Shown: positions 38,344 through 49,500 of the stretch, in pieces
Numbering within the stretch: the stretch's first letter is position 1
Layout: each line of letters starts with the position of its first letter
Assembly: GCA_003260075.1 (NCBI GenBank)
Contig: QLIY01000177.1
Span: 18,074 to 82,073, forward strand
Direction: 5' to 3'
Length of the DNA: 64,000 nt
From: Phallusia mammillata
Lineage: Eukaryota > Chordata > Ascidiacea > Phlebobranchia > Ascidiidae
Translations under genes and position numbers: made by a program
Notes under the pieces: generated by a model
The model's database searches: none
Seen by the model: the letters and a program-made list of their open reading frames with translations, nothing else
What the model was told of the DNA's origin: nothing

Positions 38344-39966
38344 TCATCTTATATCTTCCATTATAACCGTGCTCTCAAAATCGTCATTATAATTTCCTGT
38401 TCGAAAACTTTCAAGCATATTAGAACTGCCATTTAAAATGACTGTATTGTCATTTTTTGAGTAATGGTACAAAAAAATGACAATTGTAACAAAAATGCCA
38501 ATGATATTCATTGTAATCCAAATTCCAAGAAACTGTGCTTTGGTCATATGCCATAAAGTTTTGTGTGTGTTTGAATAAACATGGCTGTAATCAGTTGTTA
38601 CAGCCCAAACACCCTGACACCATGCCCTGCTAAATGCCCATGCTCCATTTACGGTGTATGCAATGATTCGAGTTCCATAACTCAAAGTTTCCTGATGAAC
38701 ATCACTACTCAATAGATTGAAGTAGTCAATTCCGTATCGAGATGCATTCGGAAAAGCTTGGCGGTACACCACATTAAAATTAGGTGCAAGTTTGTTAACA
38801 ACTTCTTGGTTTTCACTATAAAACCAGAATACTTGATCCTGATTAATAGATGTGTTCAGTAAGGTTTTAACAGTAATATTAATAGTACTTTCACGAAACG
38901 GATGTCCACTTGGTGGTAGAAACAAATCAAATATAATGTTGGTATTGTACTTCCTCGCCAGTTCTGCAAACTGTGACAAAGACGGAATTTTTTGCTGCTT
39001 GATGATTTGTCTTTCTGTTTCTGTCAGATGATGGTTGTTCAAAAATGGATTGTTTTTCAGAAACCATTTTCCTGCATTTAGTGACTGCAACTCACTCCAT
39101 GAAAAACTTGATGGGTGATCATTCATCCTGTCAGGAAACACATCCCTAACATCTGTGGTTCTTAACAAGCTGGGATCATGCATGAGAAAAGGAATACCAT
39201 CCAATGACAAATGCACGTCAGACTCAAAACCAGTGACATTATATTCAGCAGCCTTTTCAAAGGCAAGCAATGTATTTTCTGGGCGAAGTGGTGCAACACC
39301 GCGATGGGCAAACAAAAGTGGTTTGGGATGCATTGATACATTACTTCCTATACATGGTGAATAGAACCACAGTGGAATAACACAAATAAATACAAGCACA
39401 AAAGAATAAAAAGTAATTATTGTAAGTTTCACAGCATTTTTTTGCACATGTTTAAGAACTACTGCTATATACCATGAAAATGCCACCCAAACAAACAAAG
39501 CAGAGAGTTGCAAAAATGGCCCAGTTATTTGAAATGAAACTTGTATTAATCCCCACTCATATGACCAGAACATTTCAATCAAAACCAATGCAGCGATAAC
39601 AACAACTAAAACAATAAAGATCATAATAATGTGAAAAACATGTAGATGCAAATACTGGTTTAACAGCAGCCGAGTCAAACCTGATGCAAAAACTGTAAGA
39701 GCATATGTCAGTAGCAGAATGGTAAAACAAAGAAGAAAAAGGTACCAATGAAACCAAGACTTTAATTCCTCAAAGAAGAAAATGTTTGCTGAATCATAAT
39801 CATTACTTATTATGCTCCAACAATACAACCATGCCACACCAGCAAGAACAATTAAGCCATACATTCCAAACAATATTTTGTCTATAACAGTACTCCTTCT
39901 TTCATCAATATTTTTGATTGTACAAGGATAAAACCCTGTCCAATAACTCAAACGTTTAGAGTTCAT
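38344..39966 (-). CDS. Membrane glycerophosphodiester phosphodiesterase (GDPD4/GDPD5-like)
   Basis: A 540-residue protein from one uninterrupted exon. About five membrane segments fill residues 30-205. A GDPD catalytic domain (about 222-480) follows, then one more membrane segment (about 487-508) and a cytosolic tail. The catalytic residues are present: AHRG, PENT, the acidic pair in FESDV, and MHDP. This matches the GDE2/GDE3/GDE6 group, in which the domain faces outside and cleaves glycerophospholipids or releases GPI-anchored proteins. Human relatives are about 600 residues, so this one is slightly short. Having no introns beside neighbours with 14-53 exons suggests a retrocopy, though it looks fully functional. 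Which human paralogue it matches is not settled. Confidence 0.92.
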   Translation of the reverse strand: MNSKRLSYWTGFYPCTIKNIDERRSTVIDKILFGMYGLIVLAGVAWLYCWSIISNDYDSANIFFFEELKSWFHWYLFLLCFTILLLTYALTVFASGLTRLLLNQYLHLHVFHIIMIFIVLVVVIAALVLIEMFWSYEWGLIQVSFQITGPFLQLSALFVWVAFSWYIAVVLKHVQKNAVKLTIITFYSFVLVFICVIPLWFYSPCIGSNVSMHPKPLLFAHRGVAPLRPENTLLAFEKAAEYNVTGFESDVHLSLDGIPFLMHDPSLLRTTDVRDVFPDRMNDHPSSFSWSELQSLNAGKWFLKNNPFLNNHHLTETERQIIKQQKIPSLSQFAELARKYNTNIIFDLFLPPSGHPFRESTINITVKTLLNTSINQDQVFWFYSENQEVVNKLAPNFNVVYRQAFPNASRYGIDYFNLLSSDVHQETLSYGTRIIAYTVNGAWAFSRAWCQGVWAVTTDYSHVYSNTHKTLWHMTKAQFLGIWITMNIIGIFVTIVIFLYHYSKNDNTVILNGSSNMLESFRTGNYNDDFESTVIMEDIR

Positions 39967-39979
39967 TGTTCCTTATTGT

Positions 39980-39981
39980 CT
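39980..39981 (-). promoter_or_regulatory. Probable spliced-leader acceptor of the phosphodiesterase gene
   Basis: On the minus strand TTTGTGCACAG ends 13 bases before the ATG. With no cis introns in the coding region, a trans-spliced leader would explain the acceptor; an unseen 5' UTR intron is the alternative. Confidence 0.4.
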
Positions 39982-40078
39982 GTGCACAAATATAAAGAAT
40001 TACAATGAAATTCTTAAAAGTTAATGAAATGGACAACATTAACATAAAAGACGTAAATCATATTAACAACCCCTAGGA

Positions 40079-40404
40079 CAGTGTTTCTTAACCTTCTTCT
40101 CTGCTTGCAAAACTCAAATATTGCATCACAATCAACATAGACAGGCATTTATTAGCGAACAATAACAAAGGCATTAATACTTTCAGACATGTCTGTGATG
40201 TAACAAACGGCCTTTGGATTTTTATCCGTCTGGTAAAACTAGGTGAAATTAATCTAACATGTTGTTGCGAAAAAAAATGCAGTAAATTTACTTTCAACAG
40301 TTAATTCAAAGCCGGATTCGACCCAGAGGACCGAGTTTGGTTACTCCTGACTTACATGATTTCCCTCTAAATGCGTTAAATTTCCCACCGGTTAAGAACC
40401 ACTG
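40079..40404. mobile_element. hAT-like MITE with perfect 8-bp target-site duplication
   Basis: The 326-bp element begins CAGTGTTTCTTAACC and ends, on the other strand, CAGTGGTTCTTAACC. It is flanked on both sides by the identical 8-mer CCCTAGGA (40071-40078 and 40405-40412). An 8-bp duplication and CAGTG ends are diagnostic of hAT transposition. There is no transposase; it was moved in trans. The perfect duplication suggests a fairly recent insertion. Confidence 0.85.
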
Positions 40405-40412
40405 CCCTAGGA

Positions 40413-41845
40413 CATCATGTACAAACAGGAAGACATTTTTATATGAATAGGTAATTTTGCACTGTAGCTATTCCAGATTGGAAAGAATGGCCTGCAGCGG
40501 AGGAAATCCCTATAATATTAGGCTTTTGACATGATATCTGCGCAGTAAAATGTTGTCCGTGTAACTTAGAACAGCTTGAATAGGTAACTCCAATAAATTT
40601 TCGGTAAATTTAAAATGTTATTTTTATGTTGCACAATGAAGTTCTATGTCGTCACAAGCCTAATTTCGAAATAATCCACGTAGGTCGGTCAAGCGCATCG
40701 GAACTTCCAATCGTCACGCTGAAAATAACATTTCTAATTCGCTAGCGTAGTTGTCAAAAAGTACATTTTATCAGTATTTTAGGACGTTGGTTAGGTTATG
40801 ACATTAAAGTGACTGCCGGGTAGGAAAGTTTCATAAAAAAATGTTTTCTGTTTGACAGACAATTACCGAGAATTAAGAGCGGTTCGGAATTCACAAATTA
40901 AAATGTTTGAGTCGTTATGAAAATTTGTAGAGTTTGGCAGAGCATCTGCGTGCTTAATAGAGCAAAACTGTGGATTCGTTGTGTTGATTCTTGTTGTTCT
41001 TTTTGTTAGATAGTTTTGCAGGCGTTACATACCAGTTGCGTCAATGGCCAAATCCACCTGACAATCAAAAATTAATCAATCCGCGCATATCTGCGCAGAA
41101 AATTGTCCGCGCAATTGTTTTGACGAAAAAATATGACCACGCAAAACAAAAACTTTCCAATCTGGTAGCCATTGAACGAACGGAAATGTTATACCTTTGA
41201 AAACTTATTGTAACGAGTTAAAATTCATTTCCCGTCGTTCTATGAAATGCTTTTGCACACGAAAATGCAAACGCAAAAAAAAAATGCAAAAATTGTCAAA
41301 CAAACTTGATTCATTTGTGTTAATGTTTGGTATTTATTTTAGGAATAAAAGGAAGCTTCATTTTTAGTAGTAAGAAGGACATATGATAGCTCCTGGTTAA
41401 GAATGTTGTAAATGCCTGGAAGTTGCCTTTGACACTGGCAAATCCCCAAGAAAAGGTATAATCAAGAAAAGCTACACTCTCAAAACACGTTTTTAAAACA
41501 TTGCCGATAAAAAAAATCAAGCCCCAAAGGGAGATCTAAGATGTAATTAAAGCGTTATTTTTATCACAAACCCTCACGCATCTTAAAGCCATACCTGTCA
41601 ACATTTTTATCATTTTTTTTAACAGATCGCGTATTTTAGTGGACCCCGTTTCATTTTATGATTTCTAAACATAGTGACAGCATCGTATTTGTGGGGGAGA
41701 TAAAAACACTTTACGTCGCTAAAGAGCGGTAGCCCAAAAGTACGGAAGAAATCCAAGAAAACCAGTCGCATACACTACAAACGTACTTTCTGTCAATTCG
41801 CAGACGCGTTAAGTTAAGACTACCGCGTCTACTCTGCTGAAAAGT
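40413..41845. other. Intergenic spacer
   Basis: AT-rich DNA between the head of the phosphodiesterase gene and the start of the peptidase gene, a divergent arrangement, so both promoters must lie here. Open frames at 40991-41200 (+) and 41320-41520 (-) have no recognisable content. Confidence 0.4.
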
Positions 41846-44800
41846 ATGTTTGCTTACAGTAGCACTTTGATTGTGTGGACTTTGCTTTGGGGTTTAGGTA
41901 AGTGTGTTTATTCATTATTGTTGTTGGCAAATTTCAACAAAATTTTGTAACATATATTGTGCGTATTATTTAGAATCTTCCTCGGGTGTCTTTTTTGATG
42001 ACTTGTTTGGTTTACCCGGAAAGAAAGACGATAACTCGGTAACTTTGACTGGATCACAGTTGGAGCAAATCTTCAAAAGCTGTTATTCGTGCCATGGAAC
42101 GACCATAAGTGCTGTCACTTCTTCGTGTTGGGAAGTAGTGGACGAAACACACACAAGATTCGTGTCTCTAACGCCGTGTTTCGGACCGTGTTCGGTAAAT
42201 AGCCCACTGTTTTTGTTATTGTATTTTCTTGCCTTGTAAAACAATATCCACATTCCACACAATGCATCAAATTCCTGTGTTGCTGACAACGTTATTAGTA
42301 ACAAGGTTTAATTTATCTGTTAGCTGTTCCTTATCACGCTAAACATAAGTTAACGTTCTGCTAAAGTAATTCAGCATATATGTAGGCTAACTAGATATTT
42401 AAAAAAAATGGTTTTAAGTAAACCACTTGTCAATTAGGTTGTGGTAGTCATAAACAATAAAAGTGGTCGAGCGTAATTTGACTCGTGCACATCACATTCA
42501 TATTAATGCAATTCACTGCCATGTGTACGTATTATAGACCACAGTTCTTAACCACACTACAATCGGCTTGGTTGAGTTCACTCGCCGATGTGAACCGGAT
42601 TGTAACGCCACATGCTACCATACCGACCAGAACACACATCTATGCAAATACTGCTGTAACGGAGACAAGTAAGTCCCCTATCATATTATTATAATATTTT
42701 CCATCTTTGAATGTGTTAATGTGTTGTGTTCTTTCAGATGCAACGACATACTTCCCAATCACGTGCCCGAAAGACACGAGACTTCGAACAGCGCAAGCAG
42801 TCGAAATTTGCGAAAGTGGATTACAGGAGTGTTGGCAAATCCACGCCACCATGCCGCCGATCCATCAAATAAGGTAAGAAAATAGAGTTTCCAAACTTTC
42901 AACACATTGTCATTGTACGAACTATATGCAGGTGGCGGCAAGAAAGTTTATTGCTAAAATGCTTCTTGACTTTGGGATTGTTTCGGAGTTGAACACTTTT
43001 AAGATTTGGCAAGTTCATCAGGAAGATCGAGCCCCAATTAATTTTCAGTCGGTAAATTTATTCGGAAAATTTGTTTTCCCTTTAGTAAATGTTCCACGTT
43101 TTGGGAAATAGAGATGGGAGGTGGAAATCGTTGCAACAATGGCAACAGAACAGGGAATGATTCCCAGAATCAATTTACCAGGATTTATTAAATGTTCTTA
43201 ACAAAGTTAATGTATTTGTAAAGTAAATAAATAAAGTTAATGTATTTAAGTACATCAAAACCGTGGTCCGAGGTTACAACGTCATTGCTATGATTCGAGG
43301 AGTCAACTACGGTAACATGCTAGACAGAATAGTTGTATTGATTGCCCACTATGATACGGATACAGACGGTACTCCAGGTGTAAACGATAATGGATCGGGA
43401 GTGTCAGCTTTACTGGAGATTGCCAGGCTGCTTACGCGAAATGAAAGTTGCACAAGGTACAAGGATTGTCGGCGCGTTTCATGTAATTTTTTATCTCCTT
43501 ATCAGACTTCTTATATCAGACTACTTCTTCGTTTGGACCTTAAACTCGCCATTGAAACATTTTAACGAGTTTTGTTTTTCTTTCTAAATTAAAAAGTAGA
43601 AAATTTGAAAATCTTTGAGGTTGTGTAGCATTTACTATTTGGTAAGCATCGGTGTCAAACGAAGTACACTCTCTATTTTGTCTGTTTGTTTGTTTTTCAG
43701 TTTTACATGAAAGACTGATGTTTATTTAGTACATTTCTAATAAAAGCTATAAGTCCCTCTATCTTTACCTTATTCGATAACACAATGACTAACAAACATT
43801 TGTCATTGACAGGAACTACAGTGTTGTATTGGTTGCCACCGACTTCAAGGAGGAAGGGAACTTTGCCGACGGTTTATCAGGAAGTGGATACACAAACTGT
43901 TATATCGGTGAACAGTTTGATGGACTTGCTGGATCAGCTCACTTTCTATGCGGATGGCTGCTTCCCCATCTTCGTCGCACTGGATCCCGCCTACAGCTTG
44001 CTGTGAATCTTGATTCTCTGCTGAATTTCGATTCAAGGTAAAATCCCGTTAGTATTGCTCTAGAAAAGTTAAACCACATCAATCCTACTAAAACAATGCA
44101 GCTCGTCATCGCAATCTATGCCTAATTTTCATCAACTACTGAGTACAAATTCCAATGCTGAAATCAATCGGATTCTTCGAAAGTACGAAAATCAGGTATA
44201 CATTTGCTGCTTAGCAGGATACATAAAAAGTTTTTTTTTTTAAAAGAAATGCACGATTGTGTTTTTGCAATTATTCCGCAAGATATCAAGAAGAAAATTT
44301 GCCGGCGATTGGGTCTTAGCTTCGTACGTTGACATGGAAACCGCATTCAATCGCGTGTCTTTCTATGCGGATCAGTTAGAGGAGATGTGGACCAACACAC
44401 AAAACAGCAACACAGAGGCGGGATTTATCAGTCAGCGCTTAACTCCGCAAGGTAAGCACTTTTAAATACACAAGCTACTCGGTAAACATTACATGCCAAA
44501 CTCGTGTTTGTGCTTTTGATTTAAAAACCATTTAACAAGCTTTTTGTTTGATGAAAGGCGAGCAACTCGCTCAACATGACGACTGCTTGGTGTTTAGACG
44601 TCTACGGAACCCATTACCATGTATTTCACTCACAGATACAGGTAAGTAAAGTCACACCATCAAGTTTTCGAGCTGTCGTATAATTGCTTCATGCTTTCTG
44701 ACACCGCGACCATTTGCTTGGTGTCAAAACAAGATTTGGTTGCCGAAAGAGAAAAACATTTCTAACATATTTAATGACTTTTGTACCAATCAGCAAGTAA

Positions 44801-46126
44801 AACATCTCCATAACGTGAGATAACAAATCAATTGATCGATTTTTTTTAAATGCAAAGTTATTTAATTTCGACCAGGCCAACAGAAACAACTACGTATATA
44901 GTATTAATAAGGACTATATTCCCAGTAAACAAACTCTGTTATCAGGAGCCTTACGTGGTTACATGCGACGATGTCACAACGCTATGTGCGACGATAAGAG
45001 TCACGTGACCGAGGAAAACATTGAATTCCTCTCTCAGGTTCGTATAGCAGTAACGCAAACAAGTCACAAGTCAACGTGTAAGGCACTTGTCTAGATAACA
45101 GATACAGTTTGGAGAGTGGTCGAAAACTTAAGTGAGGGAAATTGTAAGATTGAAAGAACCGACGAAAAAGTTGCAACGACAACAGCTCTTCCCGAGGTTT
45201 CAACCACAAGTCCCGTAGAAATGTGCGATCAACCAATACTACAGGTAAAACGTTTATTGCCAATGTAAAAACAAGATGTTTAAACATTGTTTCAGTTTAT
45301 GATCAAAGTTATCTCGTCTATTAAGACATGCTTGTTCATGTAAAGTAGAGATCTTTCAGAAAAACAAACGCTTTTAAAATGTAAAGTTACCATTTCATGT
45401 TTTAATCAAAGTTTGAACCATTTATTAGCATTACTAATCGGTTGGCAATTTATCATTGAACTTATTTAGTCAAAATTGATCAACTTTGTAGCCGTTTTAA
45501 ATTTTCACTGCGCTTTTTTGAACAGGGTTCTACGGGTGGATCAATCAACACAACAACAACCACAACAGCCACATGTCGAATTACGTCTCTTTCACTTGAA
45601 TTGTGTAACACTCGGGTATCAGGGCCTTGGGCGCATCTGAATGGAAAATCAGCTTGGCGACCAAAGAAAGGAAGAAAATCCAGCAACCTCCAACACTGGT
45701 GACAGTTGTTAAAAGTGTCATGTTTCAAAACACTTTCACAGAATAGTTGTGACAAAACAAGCATACATTTTGCATGACGAAACACAACATAACGATTTTT
45801 GCCCAATGTTTAGGTTAAAAGTGGACCTCGGGAGGACGTTTAACGTGACTGGAATCAGTGTGCGAGGCTCACAAGGATTCGGGTACATTCGATCCTTCAT
45901 GATTTCTTTTAGCGACAACAACAGAGACTGGTGGTGGCATGATCCCACTAACCCCGAGTGGGGTGGGGGGCGTCGTAGAACGGAGATTCGCGGAAATTCA
46001 AACGGCAGATCAGTAGTTAAACGAGTGATCAACCCCACCATTGTTTCACGTTACATTCGAATTCACCCGCAAAGATGGAGACGTCGTATTGCTCTTCGAC
46101 TGGAAATCTATGGATGTCTTTCGTAA
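41846..46126 (+). CDS. Secreted Ly6-domain / M28 zinc peptidase / discoidin-domain protein
   Basis: Exons: 41846-41897, 41974-42194, 42538-42668, 42738-42873, 42932-43051, 43251-43456, 43813-44037, 44102-44195, 44283-44451, 44558-44641, 44946-45037, 45095-45244, 45526-45698, 45814-46126; 721 codons in one frame. A hydrophobic signal peptide covers residues 1-17. A three-finger Ly6/uPAR domain (about 53-137) opens with CYSC and closes with CCNGDKCN. The M28 domain (about 210-520) has zinc-site motifs AHYDT, GVNDNGSG, FKEEG, NLDSLLNFD and CHNAMCDD, so catalysis as an aminopeptidase-like enzyme is plausible. A Thr-rich linker leads to an F5/8 type C domain (about 577-721) with LKVDLGRTFNVTGI, SRYIRIHP, and LEIYGC at the end. 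Such domains bind lipid or glycan. The substrate is unknown. I know no named vertebrate protein with this order. Confidence 0.9.
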
Positions 46127-46341
46127 ACAGCAATGAATACTTTTTTAATCGGATACAAGTTTGAATCTCGCTTTTTGTGTTCATTTACTTTACATAACGT
46201 TTGTATATTTCAGCAAAGATGTACAAAACAATTATCGACTTGTATTTCTGTTTACCGCGACTCTTTGTTTTACGCAAGACATGTTTGCTGCACTATTAAA
46301 AAATATTTGTACATCTTAAAACTTATTATAAGTCTGATTTA

Positions 46342-46347
46342 AATAAA
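46342..46347 (+). promoter_or_regulatory. Polyadenylation signal of the peptidase gene
   Basis: AATAAA about 216 bases after the peptidase stop codon, in the short spacer before the opposing UNC80 stop at 46539. Confidence 0.5.
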
Positions 46348-46538
46348 AAAGGAAATGGTTTTATGACAGATTGTAGAATAGCAAAAATTTTTTGCCAAAA
46401 ATACAACAAACGTAGTGTTGATCGATGTATTATCGGTACAATATGACAAATATGAAATGATCGGAAACGTATAGGTAGGCCTACGGTGGAAAGCAGCAGA
46501 CAAGCAATGTATACAGATCGACAAATATAACACATAAG

Positions 46539-49500
46539 CTAACGTCTAAAGCTAGATCTCAATACAAGTTTATGCAAAGTCCGTTTAGCATCATCAAATG
46601 AAGCAACACTTGGTGGCCGTTCAACAAAGGTTTCATCAATAGATAGGGATGTGAAGTTTCGTGTTTCTTCATTAACGACAGCGACACTGTCTTCACGCTG
46701 ATTAAAAGCTGGCATTTGGTCTAACGATGAATCGGAGCAAAGACTATTTGTAGCTTTGAAACTGGTCAATTTGCCCACTTTTGATTTGCTATTCTCTTTT
46801 TGGGGTAGTTTAGGTGCTGAAACCAAGAAAAACAGAACAATGAGTATGATGATTATGCAATGTGTACTTTGCATATATGATGCAAATTATTGTAGATAGC
46901 TTTTTGGTAAGCACTCAGGAAGTTGAATACACAAATGTACTTTAAAGACCAATTTAAAGTGAAATTAGAAATAAAAATTTAATTTGCCAAATTAACAGAA
47001 AGTTTCTGTTTCCTTAAGAAAACTTACACTTCGAAGATTCCTGTTGTAACAAAACACTTTCAGCTGGACCACTTTGTTCAGGCAACGGAACTTGTCTGTT
47101 AAGTTAACCAAAGTTTATTTCCAAATTACGTGCAACTATAAACTGTAAAAATATAAAAGAAAACCAGAAATCTTCATGAACCTGACATCACTTAATGTCT
47201 TCTTCGGTGTTTCGTACATGTCAACTGTGATATTGGGAATGCTGTTGGGTTTGGATGACGAAGGTTTTTCCTTGCTAGGTGTGAGCGACATATTTCCTCT
47301 GCGGCAAAGTGAATATTTATTGAAACTAAATTATTGAATTGGAGAGTGTCATGCCGAAATGTGTTATTCGTTGTAATGTACCTGCCAAGTTTGTTACTCG
47401 GTTCATGACTAGCTTCATCCCGGTTTGAACGACTTCTCATCTACATGCATACAAAATAACTTTATTCAACAGCTTGTATTATGCAATGCTATAATATTTT
47501 CAACTACAGGAAGACACAGTTAACGATTATTATGAGAATATACGAACGAAACTTGCCAATTGTGACCATAACCGAGCAGCTGAAGAAGCATTGTTGGGAA
47601 GCAAATTTTTTTCGTTTGGCCTGTTTAAAGAAATATCATCACTTTCTTTATCAAATTAAAGCAACTAGTAGATTTAAATTTCATTCGCACACAATCACTT
47701 GTTTCAAAACATTTTTTTATACCTGGCAAGAAGTTTGTCTGTCTCAATCGCATTTTCATCCATCGAATCATTGTGAGTTTGATTTTTGGGAAGGGAGGAA
47801 ATTGCGCAACGGAATGATGACAGGCGAGATCGTTCTTTAAAACTGTTCTGTTCCTGATTGCCCAGATTCGTAGGCGAAATAACTGGCGAAGCTTGAAAAG
47901 ACACCGGTGGTTTGAAACCTATTTAAATTTAAAAAGTTCAAACAGAATTAAATACGCCCAGCGGTCATTACATCAACACGTCAAGGCATGTGGTTGTTCA
48001 AAGCAGAGTTGTAAGTCGGGCCGGGCTTTTCAAGTCGCGTTTGGGTTCGGGGTGGTTTCGGGCCAGGTTCGGCCTCTATTTTGCAGAAAATAATCTTGTA
48101 TTTGGCCTGACGATCGTAATTTTACGTTGTTTAATGTAACTTTTGGGTTGACTTCGGTCAAAAATATCGGGTTCGGCCTGGTTCGGGCCCTAACTATGGG
48201 TCGGCTTACTACTTCGATTGATAACATAACACTGGAAATGGTCCATAAAGTTGTAATATCAACACCTTGAAGAATGTTGTCATATAGAGGCAAAAACAAT
48301 CATACCTTTTGGTTGTTGACATAGCTGACGCAACTCCTGGGCCTCTCGAACAAAGTCTTCGATGAGCACTGTCATTACTATAGGAACACATTTTCTTGCT
48401 TGCAAACAGTTTTGCAGACATTTTCTTAGAGCAGCTTCCTCCGCCAATTCCACCCTCCTCTTCATAAACTAAACAAAGTCACACTATTTGATTTTCCCCG
48501 TAAACATTGCTTCGTTTTATTTTTTAACTGAACAAAAAAGTAACAAAAAAGATCAATTTGTAAACTCAACATTTGGACATTGCAAACTAAACCAATACTT
48601 TTGTGTCTGAAAATGAGTTGCACCGTTTTGCCAGGAAGTATTATCAAAGATTAATTTAGTGACAGTTAATATGGGCGCAGTTGTTGAAAAATACATTTAA
48701 AAGACTGACCTGACGTAGGACAAATGGTTTAAGATGTAAAACCAAAGGTGTCTTGTACTTCATCACAAATATCATAAACGACCAGAGAGAAGATCCGTCT
48801 GAACACATTTCTAATTGTATGTTGTGAAGTAAGTGTTTCTTGTTGCAAACATTTACATAAAACCAAATTTACCTGTGTATTTGCACGCTATGTTTTTGAC
48901 ACTCTGGGCAAGGTTGTACCATTCTCCCTGCAGTTGTTTATGAAAACAAGCGATCACAACACGAAGAGTCAGCAAAGCCACTTCGTTTTCTGTGTCGTTG
49001 TGGCGCTTTGACACTAAAATGATTACAAAACGGCAAAATATAGTTTCTAAGAAAAAAAACTGTTCAGTCCTTTGATTTTATATTATTTTTCTCAATATAT
49101 ATTTTTTATATTTCCTCATTTGACTTTGCTGTGCTTACTTTAATTTATGAAATGAAACTCTTGCCGGAATATGTAGAAGAAGCAATTTTGCTTATTATTT
49201 ATTGCATTGTATTTTTATTAACACTTACAGGGAGAAGTGGCAAGGAACAGTTCTGCCATATTGCCTCTCGAACGTCGATATTTTCCCGTCACGGCGTCGA
49301 TGCAAAGGTTCATCATGAACACAACGTCGCTTTTCGGAAGCTCCAACTTCCATTTCACTGAAGTAATTTTACCAAAAATGTTCATCACAAAACCCACAAT
49401 CACAGATAAACACAAAGTACCTTTTCCGTCACTGTCATTTGCGTGTGGCAGAACAGGGGTTTCCCCAACTACGCAAAAGCAGATGGGGATAATGAGGTTC

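Noticed and set aside
40991-41200. Open frame beginning with a non-ATG codon, upstream of the peptidase gene
   Set aside because: It has no ATG start, no recognisable domain and no matching splice phase to neighbours.
45709-45813. Coding extension upstream of the last peptidase exon
   Set aside because: Joining here to the exon ending at 45698 gives a stop codon. The acceptor at 45811-45813 restores the conserved discoidin motif LKVDLG.
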